Origin: Limnohabitans sp. Rim8
GTDB lineage: Bacteria; Pseudomonadota; Gammaproteobacteria; Burkholderiales; Burkholderiaceae_C
Direction of reading: 5' to 3'
NCBI GenBank assembly: GCA_945877725.1
Contig: CAMDXR010000095.1
Span: 1-9,555 of the forward strand
DNA: 9,555 nt
The first letter of the stretch is position 1. Each line of letters opens with the position of its first letter. Made by a program: the position numbers and the translations under genes. The notes under the pieces were generated by a model. That model was not told the origin of the DNA. It saw only the letters and a list, made by a program, of their open reading frames with translations, and did not search any database. This document shows, in pieces, positions 1 through 6,921 of this stretch.

Positions 1-240
1 CAGGTTTTGCGCTTCAAATTAGATGGCGATTTGCCCCCTGCCTTGGCCGCCATTGGCCGCGTGACGGGCCGAATCGTGCAATTGCCGGTACACAACGCCC
101 TGGAAATTGAGAACCATTTGGCCACCCTCCGTTTTGCGGGTTTGGTGGCCGAAGACGTCGAAATTCGCCAAGCCGATCTGGAAGATGTGTTTTTAGAGGT
201 GATGAACCGCAAACAACCTGCCCAGGGAGTCGCGGCATGA
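1..240 (+). CDS. ABC transporter ATP-binding protein, C-terminal fragment (5' end outside window)
   Basis: This is the last 79 codons of an open frame that enters from the left edge, so no start codon is visible and the TTG at position 7 should not be taken as one. The nucleotide-binding motifs (Walker A, signature, Walker B) would lie upstream and cannot be checked. What is seen is the tail typical of ABC-2 exporter ATPases, ending in the stretch DLEDVFLEVM (about 13-22 residues before the end), which is common at the C-terminus of YadG/CcmA-like ATPases. Its stop overlaps the start of the next gene by ATGA, and that gene is an ABC-2 permease, which supports a paired exporter in which this subunit hydrolyses ATP on the cytoplasmic face. 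The substrate is unknown. Confidence 0.85.
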   Translation, partial: QVLRFKLDGDLPPALAAIGRVTGRIVQLPVHNALEIENHLATLRFAGLVAEDVEIRQADLEDVFLEVMNRKQPAQGVAA

Positions 241-992
241 CCGGCTGGCAAACCCTGCTTTACAAAGAAGTGTTGCGGTTTTGGAAAGTCGCTTTCCAGA
301 CCGTGGCGGCACCCGTGTTGACCTCGGTCCTGTATATGTTGATCTTTGGCCATGTGCTTGAAGACCATGTCAAGGTCTACGACCAAGTGGCCTACACCTC
401 CTTCTTGTTGCCCGGCTTGATCATGATGGGGGTGTTGCAAAACGCCTTTGCCAACAGCTCGTCCAGTATGGTGCAAAGCAAGATCATGGGGAGTTTGGTC
501 TTTTTGCTGCTCACCCCTTTGTCGCATCGCAGTTGGTTTGTGGCCTATGTCGGCTCGTCGGTGGTGCGCGGCTTGGCGGTTGGGCTGGGTGTTTTCCTGA
601 TTACCGGCTGGATGGTGAACATCAGCTTTGTCTATCCGTTATGGATTTTGGCTTTTGCCTTCATGGGGGCGGCCATGATGGGGGCGCTGGGCGTCATCGC
701 CGGGCTATGGGCTGAAAAGTTCGACCAAATGGCTGCGTTTCAAAATTTCATCATCATGCCCATGACCTTTTTGTCGGGCGTGTTTTATTCGATCCATTCG
801 CTGCCCTCTTTTTGGCAAACCCTCAGCCACCTGAACCCGTTTTTCTACATGATCGACGGTTTCCGTTATGGTTTTTTTGGCCAAAGCGATGTTTCACCTT
901 GGATCAGTCTTGCCGTGGTCTCCACGGCCTTGGCCTTGGTGAGTGGCCTGACTCTTCACCTTTTGCGCACCGGCTACAAAATCCGGAGCTGA
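237..992 (+). CDS. ABC-2 type transporter permease (YadH-like)
   Basis: This 251-residue inner-membrane protein is the membrane half of the exporter whose ATPase precedes it. The ATG overlaps the ATPase stop in an ATGA, so the two are probably translationally coupled. By eye there are six hydrophobic segments at about residues 21-40, 54-72, 102-125, 132-156, 168-186 and 222-242, the usual ABC-2 permease layout. Conserved-looking stretches are LPGLIMMGVLQNAF (58-71), MPMTFLSGVFYS (174-185) and NPFFYMIDGFRYGF (200-213), which match the YadH/NodJ group. The length is normal for that group. The substrate cannot be read from the sequence. The position just upstream of ibaG-murA recalls the E. coli arrangement in which the Mla lipid transporter precedes ibaG-murA, but this is an ABC-2 permease and not an MlaE-type protein, so an envelope role is only a suggestion. 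Confidence 0.93.
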   Translation: MTGWQTLLYKEVLRFWKVAFQTVAAPVLTSVLYMLIFGHVLEDHVKVYDQVAYTSFLLPGLIMMGVLQNAFANSSSSMVQSKIMGSLVFLLLTPLSHRSWFVAYVGSSVVRGLAVGLGVFLITGWMVNISFVYPLWILAFAFMGAAMMGALGVIAGLWAEKFDQMAAFQNFIIMPMTFLSGVFYSIHSLPSFWQTLSHLNPFFYMIDGFRYGFFGQSDVSPWISLAVVSTALALVSGLTLHLLRTGYKIRS

Positions 993-998
993 ACCCCC

Positions 999-1241
999 AT
1001 GAACGCAGAGCAACTTCAAGCCCTCATTGCCGCCGGTCTCGATTGCACCCACCTGGAAGTGTTTGGCGATGGCCGACACTGGAACGCCGTGGTGGTGTCG
1101 GAAGTCTTTGCGGGCATGCGCCCGATAGCCCGGCATCAACGCGTGTATGCCACTTTGGGGCAAAAAATGCACACCGACGAGGTGCATGCTTTGTCGATGA
1201 AAACCTTCACGCCTGCCGAATGGGCAGCCCAAGCGCATTGA
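999..1241 (+). CDS. ibaG: BolA family protein, IbaG type
   Basis: This is a small 80-residue cytoplasmic protein of the BolA family. BolA proteins fold as a single alpha-beta KH-like domain and partner with monothiol glutaredoxins in [2Fe-2S] cluster handling. The sequence shows the family core: an N-terminal helix, then DGRHWNAVVVSEVFAGM (24-40), the RHQRVYATLG segment (45-54), and the C-terminal VHALSMKTFTP (62-72) with the conserved family histidine at 63. H27 lies in the region where IbaG-type proteins often carry another metal ligand. Length and immediate adjacency to murA match ibaG (yrbA) of E. coli, which favours IbaG over BolA proper. CGGAG at 984-988, ten bases before the ATG, is a usable ribosome binding site that sits inside the end of the permease gene. 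The symbol is assigned from family and position. Confidence 0.88.
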   Translation: MNAEQLQALIAAGLDCTHLEVFGDGRHWNAVVVSEVFAGMRPIARHQRVYATLGQKMHTDEVHALSMKTFTPAEWAAQAH

Positions 1242-1263
1242 TTGCACAGACTGATCTGATCTC

Positions 1264-2529
1264 ATGGACAAACTGAAAATTCGCGGGGGTCACCGCCTGC
1301 AAGGGACGCTGGACGTGGCCGGAGCCAAAAACGCGGCATTGCCCGAGTTGTGCGCGGCCTTGTTGACGGCCGAGCCGGTCACGCTGAGCAATGTGCCGCG
1401 TTTGCAAGACGTGTCGACCATGCTCAAGTTGATCCGCAACATGGGTGTGACCGCAGAACACCAAGAAGATGGCCGCGTCACACTCGATGCGGGGGGCTTG
1501 AATAACCCTGAAGCGCCTTACGATCTGGTGAAAACCATGCGGGCTTCGGTGCTGGCGCTGGGGCCCTTGTTGGCCCGCTTTGGCCACGCCAAAGTGTCCT
1601 TGCCGGGCGGGTGTGCCATTGGTTCGCGTCCCGTGGACCAGCACATCAAGGGTTTGCAAGCCATGGGGGCTCAAATCACGGTCGATCACGGTTACATGTT
1701 GGCCAGCTTGCCAGCCGGCCGCAGCCGTTTGAAGGGCACACACATCACCACCGACATGGTCACTGTCACGGGGACCGAGAACTTCATGATGGCTGCGGCC
1801 TTGGCAGAAGGCGAAACGGTGCTCGAAAATGCGGCCCAAGAACCTGAAATTGGTGATTTGGCCGAGATGCTGATCAAAATGGGGGCCCGAATAGAGGGCC
1901 ATGGCACCCGCCGAATCCGCATTCAGGGCGTCGAACGCTTGCACGGCTGCCAGCACCAGGTGGTGGCCGACCGGATTGAAACCGGCACTTTTTTGTGTGC
2001 TGTGGCCGCCACCGGCGGGGATGTGGTGTTGCGCCATGGCCGTGCCGACCACCTTGAGGTGGTGATTGACAAGTTGCGGGATGCGGGTGCGCGCATTGAA
2101 TCGGGTGAAGGTTTTATCCGCATCCAGTCCGATGGGCGTTTGAAGGCCCAGAGCTTTCGCACCACCGAATACCCGGGTTTCCCAACCGATATGCAAGCCC
2201 AGTTCATGGCACTTAATTGCATCTCCCAGGGGGCCAGCAAGGTCACCGAGACGATTTTTGAGAACCGTTTCATGCACGTCAATGAACTGGTTCGTTTAGG
2301 GGCGCATATTCAGATTGATGGCAAGGTGTCGGTGGTTGAGGGGGTTCAGAAATTGTCGGGTGCGGTCGTCATGGCCACCGATTTAAGGGCTTCAGCCAGC
2401 TTGGTGATTGCCGGTTTGGTGGCCGAAGGCGAGACCATCGTCGATCGGATTTACCATCTGGACCGTGGCTATGACCGCATGGAATTGAAACTTCGCGGCC
2501 TGGGGGCCGACATTGAAAGAGTGAAATGA
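1264..2529 (+). CDS. murA: UDP-N-acetylglucosamine 1-carboxyvinyltransferase
   Basis: MurA transfers enolpyruvate from phosphoenolpyruvate to UDP-GlcNAc, the first committed step of peptidoglycan synthesis, in the cytoplasm. The 421 residues match the usual length of about 420. The substrate-binding K22-N23 pair (AGAKNAALPEL, 19-29) is present. So is the catalytic loop PGGCAIGSRPVDQH (114-127), with the cysteine at 117 equivalent to Cys115 of E. coli that attacks PEP and is targeted by fosfomycin. D309 within TEYPGFPTDMQ (301-311) is the expected active-site aspartate, and the C-terminal DRIYHLDRGYD (394-404) is also family-typical. Nothing suggests a fosfomycin-insensitive Cys-to-Asp variant. 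The gene starts 22 bases after ibaG without a strong Shine-Dalgarno sequence. It overlaps hisG by ATGA, which ties cell-wall and histidine genes into one unit. Confidence 0.98.
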   Translation: MDKLKIRGGHRLQGTLDVAGAKNAALPELCAALLTAEPVTLSNVPRLQDVSTMLKLIRNMGVTAEHQEDGRVTLDAGGLNNPEAPYDLVKTMRASVLALGPLLARFGHAKVSLPGGCAIGSRPVDQHIKGLQAMGAQITVDHGYMLASLPAGRSRLKGTHITTDMVTVTGTENFMMAAALAEGETVLENAAQEPEIGDLAEMLIKMGARIEGHGTRRIRIQGVERLHGCQHQVVADRIETGTFLCAVAATGGDVVLRHGRADHLEVVIDKLRDAGARIESGEGFIRIQSDGRLKAQSFRTTEYPGFPTDMQAQFMALNCISQGASKVTETIFENRFMHVNELVRLGAHIQIDGKVSVVEGVQKLSGAVVMATDLRASASLVIAGLVAEGETIVDRIYHLDRGYDRMELKLRGLGADIERVK

Positions 2530-3167
2530 TCACGCTTGCCCTGTCCAAAGGACGTATTTTTGATGAAACCCTGCCGCTGCTGATGGCGGCTGGCATCGAG
2601 GTCCTTGAAGACCCCGAAAAATCACGCAAGCTGATTTTGCCCACCAACCAGCCCCATGTTCGGGTCGTTTTGGTGCGCGCCAGCGATGTACCCACGTATG
2701 TGGAATACGGCGGTGCCGATTTGGGCGTGACGGGTCTGGACACCCTCATTGAGCATGGCGGGCAAGGCCTTTACCAGCCGCTGGACCTGAAGATTGCCAA
2801 ATGCCGCATGAGTGTGGCGGTGCGGGCTGACTACGACTACGCCCGTGCTGTGCGCACCGGTTCGCGCCTGAAAGTGGCGACCAAGTACACGGCCATTGCA
2901 CGCGACTTTTTTGCCACCAAAGGCGTTCACGTCGACTTGATCAAGCTCTATGGCAGCATGGAACTGGCCCCGTTGACCGGTCTGGCCGATGCCATCGTGG
3001 ACCTCGTGTCCACGGGCAACACGCTAAAAGCCAACCACTTGGTGGAAGTCGAACGCATCATGGACATCAGTTCACGTTTGGTGGTGAACCAGGCTGCGCT
3101 CAAGCTGAAACAAGCGCCGATTCGCGCCATCATTGACGCCTTTGCGGGTGCTGTGAAGAAAGACTGA
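2526..3167 (+). CDS. hisG: ATP phosphoribosyltransferase, short form (catalytic subunit)
   Basis: HisG condenses ATP with PRPP to give phosphoribosyl-ATP, the first and flux-controlling step of histidine synthesis. At 213 residues this is the short form, which lacks the C-terminal ACT-like regulatory domain of the roughly 300-residue form. Short HisG is known to work in a hetero-octamer with HisZ, a histidyl-tRNA synthetase paralogue that carries histidine feedback. No hisZ lies in this window, so it must be elsewhere if the enzyme is active. Seen in the sequence are the N-terminal ITLALSKGRIFDETLPLL (2-19), GADLGVTGLDTLIE (63-76) and the PRPP-binding loop DLVSTGNTLKAN (159-170). The start is fixed by the ATGA overlap with the murA stop. 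There is no leader peptide or attenuator ahead of it, unlike enteric his operons. Confidence 0.97.
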   Translation: MITLALSKGRIFDETLPLLMAAGIEVLEDPEKSRKLILPTNQPHVRVVLVRASDVPTYVEYGGADLGVTGLDTLIEHGGQGLYQPLDLKIAKCRMSVAVRADYDYARAVRTGSRLKVATKYTAIARDFFATKGVHVDLIKLYGSMELAPLTGLADAIVDLVSTGNTLKANHLVEVERIMDISSRLVVNQAALKLKQAPIRAIIDAFAGAVKKD

Positions 3168-3172
3168 AACAA

Positions 3173-4525
3173 ATGGACGCCCAGGGGCTTCAAGCCAAAC
3201 CATTGCAACTGAGCACGGCCGATGCCGGTTTTGAGGCGGCTTTCACGGCGCGTCTGCATTGGTCTGCCGACGCCGATGCGGCCATCGAGCAGCGGGTGGC
3301 CGACATCCTGAGCGATGTACAAAAGCGCGGCGATGCGGCTGTTTTGGAATACACCCAACGCTTTGACGGGTTGGATGCCGCCCGGGTGGCTGACCTTGAA
3401 ATCAGCCAAGCAGAGTTGCAGGCGGCCCTCGACAGCTTGCCCGCCATTCAGCGAGACGCTTTGCAAGCCGCCGCCGCCAGAGTTCGCAAATACCACGAAG
3501 CGCAAAAGAAAGCCTCGGGCGAAAGTTGGTCTTATCGCGACGAAGACGGCACTTTACTGGGCCAAAAAGTCACGCCCTTGGACCGTGTGGGCATTTATGT
3601 GCCGGGCGGCAAGGCGGCCTACCCTTCTTCGGTTTTGATGAATGCAATTCCCGCCCATGTGGCCGGGGTGCAAGACATTGTCATGGTGGTGCCCACGCCC
3701 GCCGGGGTGCGCAACCCGTTGGTCTTGGCCGCAGCCTGTGTGGCGGGTGTCAGTCGGGCCTTTACTTTGGGTGGCGCACAAGCTGTGGCGGCACTGGCTT
3801 ACGGCACGGCGACCATTCCCAAGGTAGACAAGATCACCGGCCCCGGCAACGCCTATGTCGCCAGCGCCAAAAAGCGCGTATTCGGCTCGGTGGGCATCGA
3901 CATGATTGCCGGACCGAGTGAAATTTTGGTTTTGGCCGATGGCAGCACCCCCGCTGACTGGGTGGCGATGGACTTGTTCAGCCAAGCCGAGCACGACGAA
4001 CTGGCGCAAAGCATCTTGCTGTGCCCCGATGCCGATTACATCGCGCAGGTACAGGCGGCCATTGACCGCTTGCTGCCTGATATGCCGCGCCGCGAGATCA
4101 TTGCCAAAAGCCTGAACGACCGGGGGGCCCTGATTTTGACCCGCAGCATGGAAGAGGCCTGTGCCATCAGCAACCGCATTGCCCCGGAGCACCTCGAAGT
4201 GTCCAGTCATGAACCGCACCGCTGGGAGCCTTTGCTGCACCACGCGGGGGCTATTTTTCTGGGGGCTTTCACCAGCGAGTCTCTGGGCGACTATTGCGCA
4301 GGCCCCAACCATGTGTTGCCCACCAGTGGCACCGCGCGGTTTTCGTCGCCGCTGGGCGTATACGACTTCCAAAAGCGCTCCAGCCTGATCGAAGTCAGCG
4401 AGCAGGGTGCGCAAACGCTTGGCAAAATTGCCGCCGAACTGGCCTATGGCGAGGGTTTGCAAGCCCACGCCCGCGCGGCCGAATTGCGTTTGAACCCCGT
4501 ACCCCCTATGAGAGAGTCCCAATGA
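3173..4525 (+). CDS. hisD: Histidinol dehydrogenase
   Basis: HisD carries out the last two steps, oxidising histidinol to histidine via histidinal with two NAD+, as a zinc-dependent cytoplasmic homodimer. The 450 residues are slightly longer than the usual 430-440, mostly through the N-terminal extension and a short tail. The NAD-side motif YVPGGKAAYPSSVLMNAIPA (142-161) and the family signature region from IDMIAGPSEI (242-251) to DLFSQAEHD (267-275) are intact. Zinc ligands by alignment from memory are Q271, H274, D373 and H432. The catalytic Glu-His pair is E339-H340 in RIAPEHLEV. The gene starts five bases after hisG. The only upstream purine-rich stretch is AAGAAAGA at about 3157-3164, inside the end of hisG. 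An alternative later start is possible but no better one is visible. Confidence 0.97.
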   Translation: MDAQGLQAKPLQLSTADAGFEAAFTARLHWSADADAAIEQRVADILSDVQKRGDAAVLEYTQRFDGLDAARVADLEISQAELQAALDSLPAIQRDALQAAAARVRKYHEAQKKASGESWSYRDEDGTLLGQKVTPLDRVGIYVPGGKAAYPSSVLMNAIPAHVAGVQDIVMVVPTPAGVRNPLVLAAACVAGVSRAFTLGGAQAVAALAYGTATIPKVDKITGPGNAYVASAKKRVFGSVGIDMIAGPSEILVLADGSTPADWVAMDLFSQAEHDELAQSILLCPDADYIAQVQAAIDRLLPDMPRREIIAKSLNDRGALILTRSMEEACAISNRIAPEHLEVSSHEPHRWEPLLHHAGAIFLGAFTSESLGDYCAGPNHVLPTSGTARFSSPLGVYDFQKRSSLIEVSEQGAQTLGKIAAELAYGEGLQAHARAAELRLNPVPPMRESQ

Positions 4526-5604
4526 CGGTCAGCCCCGCCTTGATGAAACGCATCCGCCAGGATGTGAAGTCCATGCAAGCCTATGCCATTCAGGACTCTG
4601 CAGGCATGGTCAAACTCGACGCGATGGAAAACCCCCACCGCTTGCCTGCCGACTTGCAAAAAGCCTTGGGTGAGCGCCTGGGCGCGCTGGCCCTGAACCG
4701 CTACCCCGGTGACCGCATTAACACGCTGCGAAGCCGCTTGGCAGATTACGCCGGGATGCCCCAAGGCTACGACATCATGCTGGGCAATGGCTCGGATGAA
4801 TTGATCTCGCTGCTGGCGCTGGCCTGCGACGTGCCGGGCGCGTCCATTCTGGCCCCGTTGCCGGGTTTTGTGATGTACGCCATGAGCGCGCAGTTGCAAG
4901 GCCTGGCTTTTCACGGCGTGCCCTTGACCGCCGATTTCGAACTGGACGAGGCCGCCATGTTGGCTGCCGTGACCGAGCACAAGCCCGCCATCGTTTACCT
5001 GGCTTACCCGAACAACCCCACGGGTAATTTGTGGAACGCGCAAGCGATCGAAAACATCGTTTTGGCGCAAGGGGCTCAAGGGGGCTTGGTGGTCATGGAC
5101 GAGGCCTATCAGCCGTTTGCCAGCCAGACCTACATGGACCACATCACCCGCCATTCGCATGTGCTGTTGATGCGAACCCTCAGCAAATTCGGCTTGGCCG
5201 GTGTGCGTTTGGGCTACATGATCGGCCCCACGGCGCTGATTGCCGAGATCGACAAGGTGCGCCCGCCCTACAACATCAGCGTGCTCAATGCCGAGTGCGC
5301 TTTGTTTGCCCTAGAGCACACCGAGGTGTTCGCGGCACAGGCCCAAGACCTGCGCGAACAACGCGAACGCCTGCTAAAAGCCTTGGCCGCGCTCCCCGGT
5401 GTCCGGCCATTTCCCAGTGAGGCCAACATGATTTTGGCCCGGGTACCGGATGCCGCCAAAGCCTTTGACGGGCTGAAAGCACACCGTGTGCTGATCAAGA
5501 ACGTTTCTAAAATGCACCCTTTGTTGAACAACTGCCTGCGCCTGACCGTGGGCACAGCACAAGAAAACGACCAAATGCTGGCCGCTTTGAAAGAGTCCCT
5601 ATGA
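4513..5604 (+). repeat. Repeated junction sequence AGAGTCCC-N-ATGA at hisD/hisC and hisC/hisB
   Basis: The bases before and across two start codons are almost identical: AGAGTCCCAATGA at 4513-4525 (hisD end and hisC start) and AGAGTCCCTATGA at 5592-5604 (hisC end and hisB start), with 12 of 13 bases shared. The AGAG is a weak ribosome binding site and the ATGA couples the stop of one gene to the start of the next. The shared bases also encode similar protein ends (Glu-Ser-Gln and Glu-Ser-Leu). The coordinates given span both copies. It may be a conserved coupling signal or chance. Confidence 0.45.
4522..5604 (+). CDS. hisC: Histidinol-phosphate aminotransferase
   Basis: HisC is a PLP-dependent fold-type I aminotransferase that converts imidazole acetol phosphate plus glutamate to histidinol phosphate. 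The frame is open back to 4294, but the part before 4522 only overlaps the hisD C-terminus. The ATG at 4522 gives an ATGA overlap with hisD, a normal family length of 360 residues, and an AGAGTCCC stretch just upstream like the one before hisB. Motifs present are NRYPG (59-63), GNGSDELI (88-95) for cofactor phosphate binding, YPNNPTGN (162-169), DEAYQPF (193-199), the Schiff-base lysine K222 in TLSKFGLAGVRLGY (219-232), and the substrate-carboxylate arginine near 340 (CLRLTVG). No lesion is visible. Confidence 0.97.
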   Translation: MTVSPALMKRIRQDVKSMQAYAIQDSAGMVKLDAMENPHRLPADLQKALGERLGALALNRYPGDRINTLRSRLADYAGMPQGYDIMLGNGSDELISLLALACDVPGASILAPLPGFVMYAMSAQLQGLAFHGVPLTADFELDEAAMLAAVTEHKPAIVYLAYPNNPTGNLWNAQAIENIVLAQGAQGGLVVMDEAYQPFASQTYMDHITRHSHVLLMRTLSKFGLAGVRLGYMIGPTALIAEIDKVRPPYNISVLNAECALFALEHTEVFAAQAQDLREQRERLLKALAALPGVRPFPSEANMILARVPDAAKAFDGLKAHRVLIKNVSKMHPLLNNCLRLTVGTAQENDQMLAALKESL

Positions 5605-6203
5605 ACCGCACTGCTGACCGTGTTGCCGATGTTTCTCGCCAAACGGCCGAAACCAAAATCCGTGTTGCCCTCAATTTGGATGGCACGGGCCAGTCCAAAC
5701 TGGCCACGGGCATTGGTTTTCTGGACCACATGCTGGACCAAATCGCCCGCCACGGCCTGATTGACTTGGACGTTTCATGCCAGGGCGACCTGCACATTGA
5801 TGGTCACCACACCGTGGAAGACATTGGCATTACGCTGGGCCAGGCATTTGCGCAGGCCTTGGGTGACAAAAAAGGCATTCGCCGCTATGGCCATGCCTAT
5901 GTGCCTTTAGACGAAGCCCTGAGCCGGGTGGTGGTCGATTTTTCGGGCCGTCCCGGTTTGCATATGGATGTGCAGTTCACCTCGGGCTCTTTGGGTGCGC
6001 TCGATACCCAACTGGTCTACGAATTCTTCCAGGGCTTTGTCAACCACGCCCTGGTGACGCTGCACATTGACAACCTCAAGGGGGTCAACGCGCACCACCA
6101 ATGCGAGACTATTTTCAAGGCCTTTGCCCGCGCCGTGCGTGCTGCCCTAGAACTCGATCCGCGCTCAGCCGGGGTGATCCCCTCCACCAAGGGAAGCCTC
6201 TGA
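5601..6203 (+). CDS. hisB: Imidazoleglycerol-phosphate dehydratase (monofunctional)
   Basis: HisB dehydrates imidazole glycerol phosphate to imidazole acetol phosphate as a manganese-containing 24-mer. At 200 residues it is the monofunctional form, without the N-terminal histidinol-phosphatase domain fused in enterics, so the phosphatase must be encoded elsewhere. The metal-binding motifs are intact: FLDHML (40-45) with H43, DGHHTVED (67-74) with H69, H70 and E73, and NAHHQCET (163-170) with H165, H166 and E169. The family C-terminus ending in PSTKGSL is also present. The ATG overlaps the hisC stop as ATGA and is preceded by AAGAG at 5591-5595. hisH follows after a single base. In several other Burkholderiales that I recall, a membrane-protein gene sits between hisB and hisH; none is present here. 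Confidence 0.98.
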   Translation: MNRTADRVADVSRQTAETKIRVALNLDGTGQSKLATGIGFLDHMLDQIARHGLIDLDVSCQGDLHIDGHHTVEDIGITLGQAFAQALGDKKGIRRYGHAYVPLDEALSRVVVDFSGRPGLHMDVQFTSGSLGALDTQLVYEFFQGFVNHALVTLHIDNLKGVNAHHQCETIFKAFARAVRAALELDPRSAGVIPSTKGSL

Positions 6204-6204
6204 G

Positions 6205-6873
6205 ATGGGCGTGAATCGCGTTGCAGTGGTCGACTACGGCATGGGCAACTTGCGCTCGGTGGCGCAGGCTGTGATGCACGCCGCCTCCAGCGTGGACCAT
6301 GCCGAAGTGACCGTCACCTCTGACCCGCAAGTGGTGCGCAATGCGCACCGGGTGGTCTTGCCCGGGCAGGGGGCCATGCCCGACTGCATGCGCGAGTTGC
6401 GCGACTCCGGATTGATGGAGGCCGTGCTTGAAGCAGCGGCCAAAAAACCCTTGTTTGGTGTCTGTGTGGGCATGCAAATGCTGCTGGACCACAGTGATGA
6501 GGGGGATACGCCGGGTTTGGGCCTGATTCCCGGACGGGTGGTCAAATTTGATTTGGCAGGGCAAAATCAACCCGATGGCACCCGCTACAAAGTCCCGCAA
6601 ATGGGCTGGAACCAAGTTTGGCAATCGCACGCCGATGCGCAGTCGGCTCACCCTTTGTGGCAAGGCATTGACGATGGCAGCTGGTATTATTTTGTGCACA
6701 GCTTTTATGCCCAGGTGGTCAATCCGTTACACAGCGCAGCCGAAACCGATTACGGGGGCCGCTTTGCCAGTGCCATTGCCCGCGACAACATTTTTGCTAC
6801 CCAGTTTCACCCTGAAAAAAGTTCGGACCAGGGCTTGGCCTTGTTCCGTCATTTCCTCCACTGGCAGCCTTGA
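6205..6873 (+). CDS. hisH: Imidazole glycerol phosphate synthase, glutaminase subunit
   Basis: HisH is a class I (triad) glutamine amidotransferase that releases ammonia from glutamine and passes it to HisF. The 222 residues are near the upper family range. The N-terminal VAVVDYGMGNLRSVAQA (6-22) and the oxyanion-region PGQGAMPDC (53-61) are typical. The nucleophile is C87 in GVCVGMQML (85-93), and the other triad members are H202 and E204 in QFHPEKSSDQG (200-210). The pyrimidine-rich end of the gene contributes one arm of a hairpin followed by a T-run that lies between it and hisA. GGGAAG at 6191-6196, eight bases before the ATG and inside hisB, is a good ribosome binding site. HisH and its partner HisF are not adjacent here, since hisA and a mutarotase gene lie between them. 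Confidence 0.97.
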   Translation: MGVNRVAVVDYGMGNLRSVAQAVMHAASSVDHAEVTVTSDPQVVRNAHRVVLPGQGAMPDCMRELRDSGLMEAVLEAAAKKPLFGVCVGMQMLLDHSDEGDTPGLGLIPGRVVKFDLAGQNQPDGTRYKVPQMGWNQVWQSHADAQSAHPLWQGIDDGSWYYFVHSFYAQVVNPLHSAAETDYGGRFASAIARDNIFATQFHPEKSSDQGLALFRHFLHWQP

Positions 6874-6898
6874 GTGGTTTATCACTGCCGTTTTTTTT
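6863..6898 (+). terminator. Terminator-like hairpin and T-run between hisH and hisA
   Basis: GGCAG at 6863-6867, inside the end of hisH, can pair with CTGCC at 6885-6889. One base later comes a run of eight Ts at 6891-6898. A smaller inner stem (AGTGG 6873-6877 with TCACT 6882-6886, loop TTTA) is also possible, as a competing structure or as part of a bulged hairpin. The GC stem plus immediate T-run is the form of a rho-independent terminator, but the stem is short and the loop long, so it would be weak. It lies inside an otherwise tightly packed operon and could reduce expression of hisA and the genes beyond it, or simply pause RNA polymerase. Function is inferred; only the sequence symmetry is seen. 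Confidence 0.4.
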
Positions 6899-6921
6899 CT
6901 TTCACCTGCATTTAAATTGCC

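Noticed and set aside
1242..1263. Promoter for murA in the 22-base gap after ibaG
   Set aside because: The gap is too short for a full promoter and shows no -10 or -35 pair; murA is more likely read from upstream.
812..1276. Plus-strand open frame of 154 codons across the permease end and ibaG
   Set aside because: It is out of frame with two better-supported genes, and its Pro/Arg/His-rich product matches nothing.
1207..2277. Long minus-strand open frame of 356 codons opposite murA
   Set aside because: It lies fully antisense to a clearly conserved murA, its translation is rich in His, Gln and Gly without recognisable motifs, and it fits a codon-bias mirror of the real gene.
4294..4521. Longer N-terminus for hisC
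   Set aside because: This part overlaps the hisD C-terminal coding region, its residues do not resemble HisC, and the ATG at 4522 with its ATGA overlap gives the normal family length.
3554..4522. Minus-strand open frame of 322 codons opposite hisD
   Set aside because: It is antisense to conserved hisD with low-complexity His/Gln/Gly-rich composition and no domain features.
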